Below are positions 8,839-17,717 of a DNA stretch of 64,000 nt, in pieces. The position numbers and the translations under genes are program-made. Origin of the DNA: JANPCX01 sp966211815. Its GTDB lineage: Bacteria > Pseudomonadota > Gammaproteobacteria > Burkholderiales > Burkholderiaceae_C. A model generated the notes under the pieces. That model searched no databases, was not told where the DNA came from, and worked only from the letters and a program-made list of their open reading frames with translations. The stretch lies in contig CBIHOD010000003.1 of assembly GCA_966211815.1 (NCBI GenBank), forward strand, positions 68,400 through 132,399. The letters are read 5' to 3'. Each line of letters opens with the position of its first letter. The first letter of the stretch is position 1.

Positions 8839-9795
8839 GTGACTTCGCTTAAAAAATCCCACCCTTTTGCATCCATTCTATTAAGGTACCTGCTTGGAGC
8901 TTTAATTATCTATTGGTTGCTCCGCACGGACTTGATTGATTTCAAGGTCCTGAAAGCGGTGCACCTGAAGATTGCTCTCGTGGCGATTGGCTTCCTGGCC
9001 CTCCAGCTGCTTTTGGCTGGATACCGTGTTCAATTGTTGCTGTCTGAGCATGGTATTCACGTCGACCTCACCCGGTGTATCGCATTCAATTCTGTAGGCA
9101 TCTTTTATTCCTTATTCCTGCCCGGTGGGATATCAGGCGATTTGGCGCGTGCCTATTTCTTTTGGCGAAGTTATCCTGATGCCAATAAATCCGCCTTGTT
9201 TGGCGCGTTGTTTGTCGACCGGCTTTTGGGCACCGTTGCCATGATCGTCATGGGTTTGGTTGGCGGTTCGCTCCTGATCAATTCCTTGGGCTTGACCCAT
9301 TTCATGGTTGTGGCCTGGCTGATTTTTGCCTCTTCAGCAGCAGCCTACTTGTTGGCGACCCGGCTACACCGAGGGTTTGATAAATCCAGGCAAGGTTTGC
9401 TAGGCCGCCTGTTCAGGTTCGTGGAGAAAATAGATCTGCGGTTCTACAGATTTCGAACCCTTTTAAATGGAAGTCTTTTGAGTATTGCGGGGCATATTAC
9501 CGCGGTTGTTATAATTTATATGTTCTCCGAGCTATTGTCCTCAGGCTTGGACTTTCTAAAAGTCATGGCTGTCGCGCCATTGGGGTTGTTGGCCAACGCA
9601 CTGCCGCTTACACCTGGTGGACTGGGAATTGGCGAGAAAGGATTTGAATTGCTTTATCAGTTGGTCGGTGGATCCAACGGTGGCAATAGTTTCATGACTT
9701 CGCGTTTGTTTCTTTTCGCGCCTGCCCTCATCGGTGCGATTGTCGTTTTTATCAAGTTCATTTCTGCTCACGGTGTGAAGTTCAGCAAAGCCTGA
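8839..9795 (+). CDS. Flippase-like membrane protein (lysylphosphatidylglycerol synthase TM-region family)
   Basis: 318 residues with about seven to eight transmembrane segments and the family hallmark FNSVGIFYSLFLPGG.SGD.ARAY followed by DRLLG. Members of this family (AglD/YbhN-like) are found in glycan loci and are suspected to move lipid-linked intermediates, but no mechanism is firmly established. The likely start is GTG 8839, 4 bp after the wbpI stop. Composition is more AT-rich than its neighbours. It may act on the lipid-linked sugar made with the preceding pathway, which is inference. Confidence 0.8.
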   Translation: MTSLKKSHPFASILLRYLLGALIIYWLLRTDLIDFKVLKAVHLKIALVAIGFLALQLLLAGYRVQLLLSEHGIHVDLTRCIAFNSVGIFYSLFLPGGISGDLARAYFFWRSYPDANKSALFGALFVDRLLGTVAMIVMGLVGGSLLINSLGLTHFMVVAWLIFASSAAAYLLATRLHRGFDKSRQGLLGRLFRFVEKIDLRFYRFRTLLNGSLLSIAGHITAVVIIYMFSELLSSGLDFLKVMAVAPLGLLANALPLTPGGLGIGEKGFELLYQLVGGSNGGNSFMTSRLFLFAPALIGAIVVFIKFISAHGVKFSKA

Positions 9796-9834
9796 GGTCG
9801 CGAGCCATTAACTTCGAAAATTAAGGTTGAATAA

Positions 9835-10851
9835 ATGAAAAGAGTTTTGGTAACGGGTGTGGCAGGATTTATCGGCTCCAACCTGGCGGAAAATCTCTTG
9901 CGCAAGGGCTACAGTGTTGTGGGTGTCGACAATATGTCGCAGGGAGACAAATTGAATCTCCAGCCACTTCTGGAGCATGAAAACTTCGAGATGAATTATG
10001 TTGACATTCGGAACGAAGAAGAGTTGAAGAAGGCGGCTCAAGGCTGCAAAACCTTTGTGCATCTGGCGGCCTACAAAATACCCCGGTATACCGACGCGCT
10101 TGACACCTTGATGATCAACGGCGTGGGTTCGGAAAACGTCTTGAAAGCCGCCCTGGTTCAAAAGGCCAAGGTGGTTGCCGCGTCCACCTCGGATGTCTAC
10201 GGCAAAAACCCCGAAGTTCCCTTCAGCGAGAACTCCAACCTCGTGATCGGCAACCCGGACGTGAAGCGCTGGGCTTACGCCATTTCGAAGATGTTCGAAG
10301 AGCAGGCGATGTTCGCCTACCAGCAGCGCTACGGCATCCCGGTGGTGGCACTGCGCTTTTTCGGCGGCTATGGACCCAACCAGAATCTGACGTGGTGGGG
10401 CGGCCCGCAATCGGTCTTCATCAACAAGGCGCTGGACGACGAGGAAATCGAAGTCCATGGCGACGGGAGCCAGACCCGTTCCTTCACCTTCATCAGCGAC
10501 CATGTGGACGGCATCACGCGCACGGTGGAGATGGACGAGGCCAACAACCTGGTTTTCAACATCGGCAACACGCGCGAAATCTCGATCCTGGAACTGGCCA
10601 AGCTGATCTGGCGCCTGGTGCGCGGCGAGGATTCCACGCCGAAGATCAAGCTGATCCCCTATGAGACTTTCGGGAAGTACGAGGATGTCATGCGCCGGAT
10701 CCCGGACATCACCCGTGCGCGCACCCTCTTGGGTTTCGAGCCCCAGGTCGACCTGGAGGACGGTTTGCGCAGGACCATTGCCTGGCAGGTTGGGCGCCGC
10801 AAGCAGTTGGGGACGGCCACGCCTTTCGTCCCCGCCTGGGTCGAGGCGTGA
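9835..10851 (+). CDS. NAD-dependent nucleotide-sugar epimerase/dehydratase (extended SDR)
   Basis: 338 residues. Glycine-rich NAD motif TGVAGFIGSN at the N-terminus, active-site S(T)SDVYG near residue 122 and YAISK near 145, all typical of extended short-chain dehydrogenases. Relatives include UDP-glucose/UDP-GlcNAc 4-epimerases and UDP-glucuronate decarboxylases; the substrate cannot be decided from sequence. The stop overlaps the start of the next glycosyltransferase (GTGA), so the two are probably co-translated and may act on the same sugar. Confidence 0.82.
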   Translation: MKRVLVTGVAGFIGSNLAENLLRKGYSVVGVDNMSQGDKLNLQPLLEHENFEMNYVDIRNEEELKKAAQGCKTFVHLAAYKIPRYTDALDTLMINGVGSENVLKAALVQKAKVVAASTSDVYGKNPEVPFSENSNLVIGNPDVKRWAYAISKMFEEQAMFAYQQRYGIPVVALRFFGGYGPNQNLTWWGGPQSVFINKALDDEEIEVHGDGSQTRSFTFISDHVDGITRTVEMDEANNLVFNIGNTREISILELAKLIWRLVRGEDSTPKIKLIPYETFGKYEDVMRRIPDITRARTLLGFEPQVDLEDGLRRTIAWQVGRRKQLGTATPFVPAWVEA

Positions 10852-11624
10852 CGCGCATGGGGCAGCCCCGGCTTTTCATCGTCGTGCCCGTGTTCAACGA
10901 GGCGCCCAACATGAAGACCCTCTTCGAAAGCCTTTCGGTCCTGAAGCGGGAATTCAGCGAACAGTTCGCCGTCTCGGCCATCCTGGTCGACGACGGCAGC
11001 TCGGACAACACCGTGCAGCTGGCCAGGGAGTCGACCAGCGACCTGGACCTGCAGGTGTTGGCCCACGGGGTAAACCGTGGTCCCGGGGCCGCCTTCAGCA
11101 CGGCGTTCTCGGCCTTGTCCCGCACCATCACCGCCGATGACTGGGTGGTGACGATGGAAGGGGACAACACCTCCAGGTGCGAGTTGGTGAAGCAGATGAT
11201 GACCCGGACCCGCGAGGGGTTCGACGTCGTGTTGGCCAGCCCTTACATGTACGGAGGCGGCTTCACCGAGACCTCCTTCCTGAGGAAGTTCCTGAGCAGC
11301 GGTGCCAACCTGATCGTGCGGGATTTGCTGTCCATCCAGGGCATCCTGACGGTCAGTTCGTTTTTCAGGTTGTACCGGGGCAGTGCCTTGATCCGCATGC
11401 AAGCGGCGTTCGGGCCCGGCATCGTCGACAGGACGGGGTTTGAAAGCATGGTCGAGATGGTGATGAAGATGACCATGCTCCGGCTTTCCATCTCGGAGGT
11501 CTCCATGCGCCTGGATTCCTCTTTGCGCAAGGGCAAGAGCAAGATGAAGATCATGCGGACCATCAGGGGCTACCTGTCGCTCTGGAGAAGCAAGAAGGAA
11601 TGGCTGGCGAAGGTGGCCGGCTGA
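10848..11624 (+). CDS. Family 2 glycosyltransferase (polyprenyl-phosphate type)
   Basis: 258 residues. N-terminal FIVVPVFNEAPNMKTL, the donor-binding ILVDDGSSDNT near residue 45 and the acidic MEGDNTS near 103 place it among dolichyl/undecaprenyl-phosphate sugar transferases such as dolichyl-phosphate mannose synthase. It lacks the long C-terminal membrane region of some members. GTG 10848 overlaps the stop of the upstream epimerase gene; ATG 10857 is a possible alternative three codons on. Confidence 0.82.
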   Translation: MTRMGQPRLFIVVPVFNEAPNMKTLFESLSVLKREFSEQFAVSAILVDDGSSDNTVQLARESTSDLDLQVLAHGVNRGPGAAFSTAFSALSRTITADDWVVTMEGDNTSRCELVKQMMTRTREGFDVVLASPYMYGGGFTETSFLRKFLSSGANLIVRDLLSIQGILTVSSFFRLYRGSALIRMQAAFGPGIVDRTGFESMVEMVMKMTMLRLSISEVSMRLDSSLRKGKSKMKIMRTIRGYLSLWRSKKEWLAKVAG

Positions 11625-11671
11625 AGTCCGGCGTGGCCAGTCGATTTGCGAGGGATTGGGAAAGAAGACCG

Positions 11672-12757
11672 ATGAGAAAAATAGCTTTGATAACCGGCGT
11701 GACCGGGCAAGACGGGTCCTATCTGGCTGAGTTGCTGCTGGACAAAGGGTACGAGGTGCATGGGATCAAGCGGCGCACTTCGCTGATCAACACCGACCGC
11801 ATCGACCACCTTTACCAGGACCCGCACGAGAAGAACGTGCGTTTCGTCCTGCACCACGGCGACATGACGGATTCGAGCAGCCTGATCCGCATCATCCAGC
11901 AGGTCCAGCCGGACGAGATCTACAACCTCGCGGCGCAGTCGCATGTCGCGGTGTCTTTCGAAGAACCCGAATACACCGCCAATTCCGACGGGCTGGGCGC
12001 GTTGCGCATCCTGGAGGCGATCCGCATCCTGGGCCTGGAGAAGAAGACGCGCTTCTACCAGGCCTCGACGTCGGAGCTGTACGGCCTGGTCCAGGAGACT
12101 CCGCAGAAGGAGTCGACCCCGTTCTACCCGCGCTCGCCCTACGCGGTGGCCAAGCTCTACGCCTACTGGATCACGGTGAACTACCGCGAGGCCTACGGCA
12201 TCTACGCCTGCAATGGGATCCTGTTCAACCATGAAAGCCCGGTGCGGGGCGAAACCTTCGTCACGCGCAAGATCACGCGTGCGCTGGCCCACATCAAGCT
12301 GGGCCTGCAGAGCTGCCTCTACCTGGGCAACCTGGACGCCAAGCGGGACTGGGGGCATGCCAAGGACTATGTGGAGATGCAGTGGCTGATGCTGCAGCAG
12401 GACCGCGCGGAGGACTTCGTCATCGCCACCGGCGTGCAATACAGCGTGCGCGAATTCGTCGAGGTCGCGGCCCGCGAGCTGGGCATCCCGGTCCGCTGGG
12501 AAGGCAAGGGCGTCGACGAAAAGGGCTTCGACGCCGACGGCAACTGCATCGTGGCGGTGGACCCGCGCTATTTCCGGCCGACCGAGGTGGAAACCTTGCT
12601 CGGCGACGCCACCAAGGCGCGCACGCAACTGGGCTGGACGCCGAAGATCTCCTTCGGCGAGCTGGTGTCGGAGATGGTCCGGGAAGACTTGAAAGCCGCC
12701 GAGCGCGACGCGCTGGTCAAGCGCAACGGGTTCGCCGGTTCCACCCGGCGCGGTTGA
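11672..12757 (+). CDS. gmd: GDP-mannose 4,6-dehydratase
   Basis: 361 residues, the usual length. The N-terminus IALITGVTGQDGSYLAELLL is diagnostic, followed by KRRTSLINTDRIDHLY and the active-site TSELYG, and YAVAKLYAYW holding the catalytic Tyr and Lys. It converts GDP-D-mannose to GDP-4-keto-6-deoxymannose. The next gene, GDP-L-fucose synthase, uses that product directly. ATG 11672 matches the family start, although the frame is open further upstream to the end of the previous gene. Confidence 0.96.
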   Translation: MRKIALITGVTGQDGSYLAELLLDKGYEVHGIKRRTSLINTDRIDHLYQDPHEKNVRFVLHHGDMTDSSSLIRIIQQVQPDEIYNLAAQSHVAVSFEEPEYTANSDGLGALRILEAIRILGLEKKTRFYQASTSELYGLVQETPQKESTPFYPRSPYAVAKLYAYWITVNYREAYGIYACNGILFNHESPVRGETFVTRKITRALAHIKLGLQSCLYLGNLDAKRDWGHAKDYVEMQWLMLQQDRAEDFVIATGVQYSVREFVEVAARELGIPVRWEGKGVDEKGFDADGNCIVAVDPRYFRPTEVETLLGDATKARTQLGWTPKISFGELVSEMVREDLKAAERDALVKRNGFAGSTRRG

Positions 12758-12823
12758 GCGGACGGCCCGGCAGCCGGGCCATGAACACAGGCAAGCAAAG
12801 AGAGCGGGGCAGGTGACCGACCG

Positions 12824-13762
12824 ATGGACAAGCAGGCAAAGATCTACGTCGCGGGGCACAGGGGCATGGTGGGCTCGGCCATCGTCCGCCGCCTGGCGCG
12901 AGCGGGTTACGGGAACGTGGTGGCGCGCACCCACGCGGAACTGGACCTGACGGACCAGGCGGCGGTTTCCGGATTTTTCGAGCGGGAGAAGCCGGACTAT
13001 GTCTACCTCGCGGCGGCCAAGGTGGGCGGCATCCAGGCCAACAACACCTTCCGCGGCGAATTCATCTACCAGAACCTGATGATGGAGGCCAATGTCGTGC
13101 ACGCGGCGATGCGGGCCGGCGTGCAGCGGTTGCTCTTCCTCGGTTCCAGCTGCATCTACCCGCGCGACTGCCCCCAGCCCATCCTGGAGGACTACCTGCT
13201 GACCGGACCGCTGGAGCCGACGAACGAGCCCTACGCCATCGCCAAGATCGCCGGCATCAAGCTGTGCGAGAGCTACAACCGGCAATACGGCACGCGTTAC
13301 GTGTCCGCGATGCCGACCAACCTCTACGGGCCGAACGACAACTACGACCTGAACAACAGCCATGTGCTGCCGGCGCTGATCCGCAAGGCGCACGAGGCCA
13401 GGCTGCGCGGGGACCGCCAGCTGGTGGTCTGGGGCTCGGGCCGGCCGATGCGCGAGTTCCTTTATGTCGACGACATGGCCGACGCTTGCGTGTTCCTGAT
13501 GGAGCGGGACATCGGGGAGGGGCTGTTCAACGTGGGCACGGGCCAGGACGTCACGATCCGCGAGCTGGCCGAGATGGTGATGTCCGTCGTGGGCTTCGAA
13601 GGCGAGATCGTTTTCGACAGCAGCAAGCCGGACGGCACGCCGCGCAAGCTGCTGAATGTCGACCGCCTGGGCCAGCTCGGCTGGAAGGCCCAGGTCGGCC
13701 TGCGGGACGGCATCGCGCTGGCCTACGCGGATTTCCTTTCCAAGGTGGATGGGCAGCGATAA
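12824..13762 (+). CDS. fcl: GDP-L-fucose synthase
   Basis: 312 residues, full length. Diagnostic motifs: YVAGHRGMVGSAIVRRL at the N-terminus, AAAKVGGIQANNT near residue 65, LGSSCIYPR near 105 with the active-site Ser/Cys, and EPYAIAKIAGIKLCE with Tyr and Lys. It performs 3,5-epimerisation and 4-reduction of the gmd product with NADPH to give GDP-L-fucose, so the surface glycan probably contains fucose. Its 3' end overlaps the next glycosyltransferase by 14 bp. Confidence 0.96.
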   Translation: MDKQAKIYVAGHRGMVGSAIVRRLARAGYGNVVARTHAELDLTDQAAVSGFFEREKPDYVYLAAAKVGGIQANNTFRGEFIYQNLMMEANVVHAAMRAGVQRLLFLGSSCIYPRDCPQPILEDYLLTGPLEPTNEPYAIAKIAGIKLCESYNRQYGTRYVSAMPTNLYGPNDNYDLNNSHVLPALIRKAHEARLRGDRQLVVWGSGRPMREFLYVDDMADACVFLMERDIGEGLFNVGTGQDVTIRELAEMVMSVVGFEGEIVFDSSKPDGTPRKLLNVDRLGQLGWKAQVGLRDGIALAYADFLSKVDGQR

Positions 13763-14525
13763 GGCGGCGCCCCTCGTCACGGTGGCGGTCCCGTCGTTCA
13801 ACCAGGGCCGCTACCTGGGGCAGGCGCTGGAGTCGGTGTTCGGCCAAGGCGTCCCCGTCGAGGTGTTCGTGCTCGACGGCGGGTCGACGGACCAGTCCGT
13901 CGACGTCATCCGGGCGTGGGCGCCCCGGTTGGCGGGCTGGCGCAGCCATCGCGATGCTGGCCAGTCGGCCGCCATCAATGAAGGCGTCGCCCGGGGTTCC
14001 GCGCCTTATGTCTGCTGGCTCAACAGCGACGACTGGCTGCTCCCAGGTGCCCTGAAAGCACTGGTGGACGCGCTGGAGAAGCATCCAGCGTCGCCCATGG
14101 CTTACGGCCGCACCTGGGACGTCGTCGAGGAATCGGGAAGGAAGTCGGCGACGCTGGTGAGGCCTTTCTCCGAATGGTGGATGGCGCGGCTTTGCATCGT
14201 GTCGCAGCCGGGCACGCTGATGCGTCGGGCGGCCTGGGAAGCCGTGGGCGGCTTGGACGCCGCCCGGCACATGGCGATGGACTACGACTTGTGGTGGCGG
14301 CTGTACAAACAGGTCGGGCTGCCGCGATTCGTCGACGAATTCGTCGCCGTGAACCGCGACCATGGCGACACCAAGACCAACACCCAGCGGCGGCGGCATT
14401 ACCAAGAGGCCATCGCGGTGGTGAGGACGCACCACGGCCGGGTGCCGCTCAAATGGTGGATCGCCCAGCCCTATGCGGTGTGGTTCCGGAGCCTCGTGGG
14501 CCGCTGGCGTCGCTCGCCGCGCTGA
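13749..14525 (+). CDS. Family 2 glycosyltransferase
   Basis: 258 residues, nearly all catalytic domain: VTVAVPSFNQGRYLGQALE at the N-terminus, DGGSTDQS near residue 40 and CWLNSDDWLLPG near 83. It is a compact GC-rich relative of the GT2 encoded at 3684-4946. ATG 13749 lies inside the end of fcl, giving a 14-bp overlap, so it may be a fucosyltransferase by association; that is inference. It is the last + strand gene of the locus, and the next gene converges on it after a 75-bp gap without an obvious terminator. Confidence 0.85.
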   Translation: MGSDKAAPLVTVAVPSFNQGRYLGQALESVFGQGVPVEVFVLDGGSTDQSVDVIRAWAPRLAGWRSHRDAGQSAAINEGVARGSAPYVCWLNSDDWLLPGALKALVDALEKHPASPMAYGRTWDVVEESGRKSATLVRPFSEWWMARLCIVSQPGTLMRRAAWEAVGGLDAARHMAMDYDLWWRLYKQVGLPRFVDEFVAVNRDHGDTKTNTQRRRHYQEAIAVVRTHHGRVPLKWWIAQPYAVWFRSLVGRWRRSPR

Positions 14526-14600
14526 AGGGCGCGGCAGATGGGCGCGACGTGCGGACGTGATGCCGTTGCGCACGCGCGAACGCCAGACACCCTGCGGGCG

Positions 14601-15590
14601 CTAACCGTGCGTGCCGCTTCCCCACCGTCCCGCCGATCCGGTGCCGCCACGTTCCAGGCGGCGAGGCAGCCCGGGGTACATCGAAAACAAACCGCCGGCC
14701 AGAAGCATCAGGCTCAGGCCCATTTCCGGCCGTAGCACGTGGAACTGCGCCCGCCGCTTGCCGGGTTGCCAGGAGCCCCAGTAGCCGGGGCCGTCCTGCA
14801 GCGCCAGGCGCCAGCGGCCGTCCGGCGACTGGTGGATGGGCTGCCTCAAGGACACCTCGTCCGCGCCCGGATCGCCAACCAGCCGGCCCGACGCCAGGCC
14901 GGTCCCCACCGCGGCGGCCACGACTGCGCACACAGCCCATTCCAGCCGCGTGGGCTTGGGGCGGGGCGGCGCGGCCGGCGGACTTGGCGCGAAACCGTAG
15001 TAGGCCATGGTCCCGGCGGCGGCCGCCAGCAGATTCACCAGGAAGTCGTTGAAGTCGAGGTAGTGGCTGTAGCTGCGCGTGATCCAGAGGTACTGCAGCA
15101 GTTCGTCCGCCATGCCCGCCAGGGTGGTCCAGGCGATCACCCGGGCGACTGGCCATCGTCGACGGCCGGGGTCCAGGGCGTGCGCCAGCATCCAGGCCAG
15201 CAAACCGTATTGCGGGTAATGGGCGTATTCATTGACCGAGTACGTGAGGAATCGGTCCACCAGCACCGCGCTTGCGCCCCACAAAAACCAATAGGCAACC
15301 ACCGGCCAGGGCCGCGGGCAGCGCCGGGCCTGCCGAGCCAGCTGCCAGGCCAGCGCTGCCACGGCGGCGCCGGACAGCCAGGGCACGGCATCCGAAAAGG
15401 CGAAGCCGTAGTCCTGGCCGCCCAGCGTCACCGACCTGCGCCTTACCAGCCAGAGGGAAAACTGCAGGTGGGCCAGGCAGACGGCGGGGTAGTAGGCGGC
15501 GATCGCGATCCACCACCATCCGACGCGCGCGCGGGAGGGTGATTCGGGGTCACCGGATGGTCGCGTTTCAGGGGGCATGGCGGTCGTCAT
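14601..15590 (-). CDS. VanZ-like integral membrane protein
   Basis: 329 residues with about six hydrophobic segments. A VanZ-like signature is visible near residues 150-190: ADELLQYLWITRSYSHYLD.ND.LVNLLAA. After a last hydrophobic segment there is a ~60-residue soluble stretch (SPDGRWRLALQDGPGYWG) and a C-terminal hydrophobic anchor. VanZ-family proteins are poorly understood; some affect glycopeptide resistance or polysaccharide handling. ATG 15590 overlaps the end of the upstream repeat-protein gene by 23 bp, making this the fourth and last gene of a minus-strand operon. Confidence 0.72.
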   Translation of the reverse strand: MTTAMPPETRPSGDPESPSRARVGWWWIAIAAYYPAVCLAHLQFSLWLVRRRSVTLGGQDYGFAFSDAVPWLSGAAVAALAWQLARQARRCPRPWPVVAYWFLWGASAVLVDRFLTYSVNEYAHYPQYGLLAWMLAHALDPGRRRWPVARVIAWTTLAGMADELLQYLWITRSYSHYLDFNDFLVNLLAAAAGTMAYYGFAPSPPAAPPRPKPTRLEWAVCAVVAAAVGTGLASGRLVGDPGADEVSLRQPIHQSPDGRWRLALQDGPGYWGSWQPGKRRAQFHVLRPEMGLSLMLLAGGLFSMYPGLPRRLERGGTGSAGRWGSGTHG

Positions 15591-17691
15591 GGCGGCCGGG
15601 GCGGCGCGGGGAACCGGACTGTCGGTGGGTGTCAGTGTCCCAGCCTTGGCTTGAATCCGCGCCGGCCGCGGCGGGCCATCGCCGCGAATTGCCGGGGCCG
15701 CGGCAGGCCGGCGGGTAGAGGTCGGTGCCGGAGAGGTCGAAGAACAGCCCGGCATTGACGGGTGGCCTGGCCCCAGTGGGCCCGGCCGGTGTGGCCTGCC
15801 GGCTTCCGGCGGGTGGTCCGATGTCGCCGGGCGGTGGGGGGCCGCGGTCGTCGCGCTCGCCACTGTGTTCGCCGATGCCGAAAGCGCGGCAAGGCCGCAG
15901 CAGGTGCTCGTAGCTGTCGTCCCCGCCGCGGTCCAGGAAGAGGGCGCCGCCGCCGTCGTGGGCCGCGCCCAATCCGAGCGTGCCGAGGCTGTAGCGGTCG
16001 GCGCCGGTCCCGCCGATGAACACCGCCGCGGCGCCGTCGTGGGCCGCGCCGAGGGAGGTCGCGTGGCTGGCGGCGTAGCTGTCGCGGCCGCCGCCTCGGG
16101 CGACCAGGACGCCGACGCCGCGGTGGGCCGCTGCCGCCATGGCGTACCACGCGGCCTCCATCTGGTCGCTTCCCCCGCCGTCGAGCAGCACGCCCATCCC
16201 TCTTTCATAGCCGGCGCCTTGCGCGAACACCTGGGCTTCGTAACGGTCATCGCCGAGGCGGTCGACCAGCAGCGCCAGGCCGCCCGGCGCGGTGGGCTCG
16301 TCCCGGCCCGGCAAAGGGCGCAGACCGAATGCGGCGCCCTGCCCGAGGGAGGCGTTGCGGTCTCTCAACTGCGCCGACGGCAGCACCAAGGGCCCGCCCG
16401 CCAGGCGGTAGCGGTCGTCGCCGGCCATGTCCAGCAGCAGGGCCAGACCGCCGGGTCCGGCCGAGGCCTGGGACTGGGTCAGCGCGTCGTAGCGGTCCCG
16501 GCCTTCCACGTCGACGAGCAGGGCCACCCCGCCCAGCGCGAAGCCCTGCGCCTGGCCTCGGGCTTCGTAGCGGTCGTCGCCCGCCTCGTCGATGAGGGCG
16601 GCCGCGCCGAACAGAGCGGCGGCCTGGGTCTGCCAGCTCCCCTGGTGCAGGTCGTCGCCGCCAGCGTCCCAGAGCACCGCGTAGCCTAGCGTGGCGCAGG
16701 ACGGGTCGCGGTCCGGCGCCTGCGCGACGTAGCGGTCGTTGCCCTTCAGGTCGAGCAGGACGGTCGTACCCGGCCGGCGCCCTTCGTCGAAGGCGTAGGT
16801 GTCGTCGCCGCCGGTGTCGATCAGAAGGGTGGGCTGGCGGCCGCGGTAGGTGTTGGCGTGCCCGGTCGTGTCCACCACGACAGGGCCCCACGGGGTGTCG
16901 AAGCGCCACATGGACTGGCGCCACGGCCGGTGGCCCGCGGCGAGCAGCCGCCGCTGCAGCCGGTCGACGGCCGAAGTCAAATCCAGCAGTCCCAAGGCCA
17001 AGGCGGGGTGGTCGACGGCGTCGACCAGCGCCTGCGTCGACGGCATCGTGGACACCGCCGAGTCCCGGGCGGCATCGCCCTGCGCGACCGCCGCGGGGCT
17101 GAAGCGGCGCCACAAGTCCCCGGTCGACACCGTGGCCGGCCATGCCGCGAAGGCGCGCGCCCGTTGCGCCTCAGCCTGGCCGATGGCACGCAAGACGTCC
17201 TGGATGGCGGCCCTCAGGTCGCGCGGCAGGCCGGCGGGCCAATCGATGGCCCGAGGCGGGCGGGCGGCATCGGCCCGTGCCGGCGCGGGCCAGCGGTCGT
17301 GGCCGTAGGCCAGGTCCAGCGATCGACGCAATGCCGCGGCTGCCGGGACCTGCCTCGGGCCGGCCCTGCGCGCCGGTCCGCCGGACACCGAGGCCTCGAA
17401 TGCCTGGAGCGCCGCCATGCCGGCCACTGGGTCCTTGCGGAATGAGTCGGGGAAGGCGAGGGCCGGTGCGGGATCGCCGGGCCCGGGCGCCAAGGCGGAC
17501 GACAACACGCCTGGGTCGACGCCCGCCCGGTGCAAGGTCGCCTGCAGCAGATCGCTTGCGCTCCGCGCCCGCGGCCCGGGCGCCGCCGGGCCTGCCCACG
17601 ACAATCCCGCCGCCAGGACCAGGCCGGCCGCCAGCAGGCCGCGGCACACGGCCGCCGGCCGGCCGGCACGCCGTGGCGGCGGTTGGCGCAT
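15568..17691 (-). CDS. Secreted protein with about 12 GDDxY tandem repeats
   Basis: 707 residues starting at ATG 17691, which gives a clear signal peptide (RGLLAAGLVLAAGLSWAGPA). Residues ~30-280 are an unrecognised Ala/Arg-rich domain. From about residue 286 to 660 a motif recurs every ~30 residues: aliphatic run, D, two or three residues, G-D/N-D-x-Y. Examples are LLIDTGGDDTYAF, LLDLKGNDRYVA, LIDEAGDDRYEA, LLVDVEGRDRYDA, LLLDMAGDDRYRL, LLVDRLGDDRYEA, LFLDRGGDDSYEH and LFFDLSGTDLYPP. The acidic turns suggest a calcium-binding beta-solenoid, by analogy with RTX-like repeats but with a different consensus. I know no assigned function. It lies 26 bp after the GT4-GT2 fusion gene. Confidence 0.8.
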   Translation of the reverse strand: MRQPPPRRAGRPAAVCRGLLAAGLVLAAGLSWAGPAAPGPRARSASDLLQATLHRAGVDPGVLSSALAPGPGDPAPALAFPDSFRKDPVAGMAALQAFEASVSGGPARRAGPRQVPAAAALRRSLDLAYGHDRWPAPARADAARPPRAIDWPAGLPRDLRAAIQDVLRAIGQAEAQRARAFAAWPATVSTGDLWRRFSPAAVAQGDAARDSAVSTMPSTQALVDAVDHPALALGLLDLTSAVDRLQRRLLAAGHRPWRQSMWRFDTPWGPVVVDTTGHANTYRGRQPTLLIDTGGDDTYAFDEGRRPGTTVLLDLKGNDRYVAQAPDRDPSCATLGYAVLWDAGGDDLHQGSWQTQAAALFGAAALIDEAGDDRYEARGQAQGFALGGVALLVDVEGRDRYDALTQSQASAGPGGLALLLDMAGDDRYRLAGGPLVLPSAQLRDRNASLGQGAAFGLRPLPGRDEPTAPGGLALLVDRLGDDRYEAQVFAQGAGYERGMGVLLDGGGSDQMEAAWYAMAAAAHRGVGVLVARGGGRDSYAASHATSLGAAHDGAAAVFIGGTGADRYSLGTLGLGAAHDGGGALFLDRGGDDSYEHLLRPCRAFGIGEHSGERDDRGPPPPGDIGPPAGSRQATPAGPTGARPPVNAGLFFDLSGTDLYPPACRGPGNSRRWPAAAGADSSQGWDTDTHRQSGSPRRPGRHDDRHAP
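15710..16833 (-). repeat. Tandem coding repeats specifying GDDxY units
   Basis: At DNA level the + strand shows repeated gtagcggtcgtcgcc-like words (for example near 16410, 16495, 16570 and 16732), each encoding the GDDRY core on the minus strand. Units are divergent and about 75-110 bp apart, so this is an old protein repeat and not a recent microsatellite. Confidence 0.75.
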
Positions 17692-17717
17692 CCAGCGGCA
17701 AGCCTGCACTTCGCGGT

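Noticed and set aside
15591..16250. N-terminal extension of the VanZ-like frame
   Set aside because: It overlaps the coding repeats of the GDDxY gene in another frame and has no domain; ATG 15590 gives a sensible membrane protein.
15710..16833. CRISPR-like or satellite DNA repeat
   Set aside because: Repeats are divergent, in frame and irregularly spaced; they are explained by the protein repeat they encode.
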